NCBI GenBank assembly: GCA_011777135.1
Contig: JAABVY010000275.1
Coordinates: 15,543 to 23,388, forward strand
Source: Candidatus Zixiibacteriota bacterium
Lineage (GTDB): Bacteria; Zixibacteria; MSB-5A5; JAABVY01
Length of the DNA stretch: 7,846 nucleotides
Direction: 5' to 3'
Shown here: positions 5,799 to 7,846 of the stretch, piece after piece
Position numbering within the stretch: the first letter of the stretch is position 1
How the letters are laid out: each line of letters begins with the position of its first letter
Program-made: the position numbers and the translations under genes
The notes under the pieces: model-generated
The model's input: only the letters and a program-made list of their open reading frames with translations
Told to the model about the DNA's origin: nothing
Database searches by the model: none

Positions 5799-5827
5799 TT
5801 GAATTATATATTCAATCTGTTTAATAT
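5799..5827 (+). promoter_or_regulatory. Candidate promoter for nfi and the amidohydrolase gene
   Basis: TTGAAT (5799-5804) and TAATAT (5822-5827) are 17 bases apart in a very AT-rich stretch, giving a predicted start near 5834 and a leader of about 100 bases. TTGAAT is also the left arm of the near-palindrome TTGAATTATATATTCAA (5799-5815), so a regulator could overlap the -35 box. The spacing is ideal, but each box matches its consensus in only 4 of 6 positions. Confidence 0.35.
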
Positions 5828-5936
5828 GGCCGTACCAGGATTAAAAGGAAGCTTTGAACATCCAGAAGATACAAGTGTTATCTAATGTGAATACTAAAAA
5901 TAATCGGTCGGCAATTTTGGCCTCAAAGGGGATGTC

Positions 5937-6662
5937 ATGAAATTTGCTCGAATGCATCAATGGACTACTGATCTGAAAGAAGCTGCCAGGATACAGGAAG
6001 AACTTGTTGATTTAGTAGAGGTGAGACCTCCGGACAGAGAATTCGAGACAATTGCCGGTGCCGATGTTGCTTATTCCAAGAGAGATGAGGCGATCTTCGC
6101 CAGCGTGGTGGTAATGAAGTTCCCCGAGTTGGTCCCCCTGGAAAAGGTGCGTGCGCAATCCTATGTCAATTTCCCATATATCCCCGGTTTTCTGTACTTC
6201 AGGGAAGGCCCGGTCCTGGCCAAAGCTCTGGAGCGGCTCGAGACTGTTCCTGATGTCATTATGTTTGACGCCAACGGTATAGCTCATCCAAAGAGGATCG
6301 GCATGGCATCGCATTTTGGGCTAATGCTTGATCTCCCGGTTATAGGCTGTGCCAAGAAGAAGCTGATTGGAAATTTCAGGACTTTGCCTGATGAGTTGGG
6401 GGCAAGAGCCCCGCTGGAGGCTGAGAATGAGGAGATGGTTGGCTATGCTGTGCGTACAAGGATGGGCGTCAAGCCGCTCTTTGTTTCCGCCGGACATAAG
6501 ATAGATAATGAAACCGCGGCCGATGTAGTGTCCGCCACAACCCGGGGCTACCGGCTGCCCGAGCCCTTGAGGATCGCCCATATCATGGTAAACAAAATGC
6601 GCCGTAATTACGACAGCAGGCAGAAACCGCGAAGGGATCAACAAAGCAGGGATCGACGCTGA
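5937..6662 (+). CDS. nfi: Endonuclease V (deoxyinosine 3' endonuclease)
   Basis: Cytoplasmic repair nuclease that cuts the second phosphodiester bond 3' to deoxyinosine and other deaminated bases; some family members act on inosine in RNA. At 241 residues it is slightly longer than usual. The metal-binding and catalytic positions all look intact: Asp43 in IAGADVAY, the strand-separating wedge YIPGFLYFRE (81-90, with Glu90), Asp111 in FDANGIAHPKRIG, the conserved GCAKKKLIG (137-145), and AGHKID (185-190). The N-terminal helix WTTDLKEAARIQEELVD fits the family. After the usual end (RIAHIMVNKMRR) there is a short basic, disordered-looking tail, residues 225-241, rich in Arg, Gln and Asp. ATG 5937 has AAGGGG (5926-5931) 5 bases upstream. 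An M20 amidohydrolase follows after 10 bases, so the two are probably cotranscribed, although no functional link is obvious. Confidence 0.95.
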   Translation: MKFARMHQWTTDLKEAARIQEELVDLVEVRPPDREFETIAGADVAYSKRDEAIFASVVVMKFPELVPLEKVRAQSYVNFPYIPGFLYFREGPVLAKALERLETVPDVIMFDANGIAHPKRIGMASHFGLMLDLPVIGCAKKKLIGNFRTLPDELGARAPLEAENEEMVGYAVRTRMGVKPLFVSAGHKIDNETAADVVSATTRGYRLPEPLRIAHIMVNKMRRNYDSRQKPRRDQQSRDRR

Positions 6663-6672
6663 AAAGGTTTTA

Positions 6673-7846
6673 ATGATGCTGGAGAAGATAAGAAATCTGG
6701 CCGAGAAATATTACCCACGTATGGTCGAATTAAGGCGATATTTTCATACGTATCCGGAAACCGCATTCGAGGAGATTCGAACCTCCAGAAAAATCAAATC
6801 TGAATTAAGCCGGCTCAAAATAGAAGCGAGCTCGATGGCCAGAACGGGCATTCTTGGCGTTCTCAAGGGCCGGAAGGAGAAACCCGTATGCGCGCTCAGG
6901 TCTGATATTGACGCCCTGCCTATCCACGAAAAAACAGATCTTCCCTTTAAATCGAAAAATGAGGGCAGGATGCATGCCTGCGGGCATGATATGCATATGG
7001 CTATGGTTTTGGGCGCGGCGATGATTCTGAAAGATATAAAATCCGAGCTCAAAGGCACAGTGCGATTCATTTTCCAGCCTGCAGAGGAGGTTCCGCCGGG
7101 AGGCGCGATTGAAATGATTAACGCCGGAGTGATGAAGAATCCTCCCATAAAAATGATCTTCGGAGTGCACAATGAACCCAATATTCCCACTGGTAAAATA
7201 GGTGTCAGGGATGGAGTTATGATGGCTGAGGTGCTGGATTTCAATCTGACCGTACGCGGCAAAGGCGGGCATGGAGCGCGTCCTCATGACACAATTGACA
7301 GCATAGTTATTGCCTCGCAAATTATCAATGCCGCTCAGTCGATCATTTCCAGGCGAATTAATCCTAATGACGGGGCTGTATTGACCATCGGCACAATCGA
7401 GGGGGGAAGCGCCCGCAATGTCATTGCCGGCGAAGTCTTCATGCGGGGCACTATAAGGGGAACCGATCCAAAATCAGTTCAAAAGGTCAAAAAGAGACTT
7501 GAGAAGACAGCTACCGGCATAACCAGCGCCCACGGAGCAAAATATAATCTGGAATATGTCGCTAATTATCCTGCATTGAAGAACAATCCGGCCGCAAATC
7601 GGTTCATTATTGAAACTGCACATAAATTGTATGGTAAAAAGAGTGTAACATATCTCGAGAAACCGGAGCTCGGAGGTGAAGATTTCGCCCGATATCTGAA
7701 ATATGCACCCGGTGCGATGTTCCGATTGGGAGTCCGAAACCGGCATGTTGGCGCTGTGCATCAATGGCATAGCAATATGTTCAATATTGACGAGGAAGCG
7801 ATGAAAATCGGGAGCGCCATGCTTGCTGGCGCAGCCTATAACTTTC
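6673..7846 (+). CDS. M20 family metallo-amidohydrolase (M20D type), 3' end missing
   Basis: Zinc- or manganese-type amidohydrolase of the hippurate hydrolase / N-acyl-amino-acid / IAA-amino-acid group, cleaving an amide between an acyl group and an amino acid or related amine. The frame is open to the window edge, and 391 residues are visible; family members are usually about 390-400, so only a few residues are missing. Metal ligands can be read as Cys103 and His105 (HACGHDMHMAM), Glu139 with general base Glu138 (QPAEEVPPGGA), His166 (FGVHNEPNIPTG) and His366 (HQWHSNMFNIDEEA). Asp78 and Asp80 lie in RSDIDALPI. The lid/dimerisation domain is about 186-290, with GKGGHGARPHDTID. The N-terminus MLEKIRNLAEKYYPRMVELR is typical, with no signal peptide. 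Two starts are possible, ATG 6673 and ATG 6676; AAAAGG (6662-6667) is 5 or 8 bases upstream. It lies 10 bases after nfi. The substrate cannot be inferred. Confidence 0.92.
   Translation, partial: MMLEKIRNLAEKYYPRMVELRRYFHTYPETAFEEIRTSRKIKSELSRLKIEASSMARTGILGVLKGRKEKPVCALRSDIDALPIHEKTDLPFKSKNEGRMHACGHDMHMAMVLGAAMILKDIKSELKGTVRFIFQPAEEVPPGGAIEMINAGVMKNPPIKMIFGVHNEPNIPTGKIGVRDGVMMAEVLDFNLTVRGKGGHGARPHDTIDSIVIASQIINAAQSIISRRINPNDGAVLTIGTIEGGSARNVIAGEVFMRGTIRGTDPKSVQKVKKRLEKTATGITSAHGAKYNLEYVANYPALKNNPAANRFIIETAHKLYGKKSVTYLEKPELGGEDFARYLKYAPGAMFRLGVRNRHVGAVHQWHSNMFNIDEEAMKIGSAMLAGAAYNF

Noticed and set aside
6744..7320. Minus-strand open frames of about 170 codons opposite the amidohydrolase
   Set aside because: The plus strand encodes a full set of M20 metal-binding motifs. 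The reverse frames show no domain pattern.

Overview
The window is a chromosomal stretch of moderate GC content from a bacterium. The genes are compact, Shine-Dalgarno sites are mostly clear, and GTG starts are used twice. No phage, plasmid, transposon, CRISPR, rRNA or tRNA signature was seen. The gene mix (ThiD, a GT28/MGDG-synthase-like glycosyltransferase, an NtrC-type regulator, endonuclease V, an M20 amidohydrolase) would suit a Gram-negative lineage of the deltaproteobacterial or Zixibacteria/FCB type, but this is only an impression and no marker in the window settles it.

Layout. (1) Positions 1-470 (+) hold the 3' end of thiD. (2) Positions 471-2028 (-) hold a two-gene unit: a GT28-type glycosyltransferase followed, with a 14-base overlap, by a small acidic coiled-coil protein whose stop codon abuts that of thiD. 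(3) Positions 2029-2416 are a divergent control region with a plausible promoter for the glycosyltransferase and an inverted-repeat cluster upstream of the next operon. (4) Positions 2417-5734 (+) hold a tight four-gene signalling operon: a histidine-kinase-like protein, an NtrC-type regulator, a stand-alone receiver and a stand-alone GAF protein. (5) Positions 5937-7846 (+) hold endonuclease V (nfi) and, 10 bases downstream, an M20 amidohydrolase that runs off the window end.

The signalling operon is the most interesting part, because the standard two-component chemistry is eroded at almost every step. The kinase-like protein has a recognisable G2 box but no phospho-acceptor histidine motif, and its N and G1 boxes are lost. 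The NtrC-type regulator keeps its receiver Asp, Walker A, Walker B and arginine fingers, but GAFTGA, the sigma-54-contacting loop, has become GTIEGV. The stand-alone receiver has Asn where the phosphorylated Asp should be. Both the first and the last protein seem to carry GAF-type folds. A coherent reading, which is inference, is a signalling module that works mainly through ligand sensing and protein-protein contacts, and a regulator that does not open sigma-54 promoters in the usual way.

The two ends of the window look like ordinary housekeeping functions: thiamine biosynthesis, repair of deaminated bases, and hydrolysis of N-acyl amino acids or related amides.
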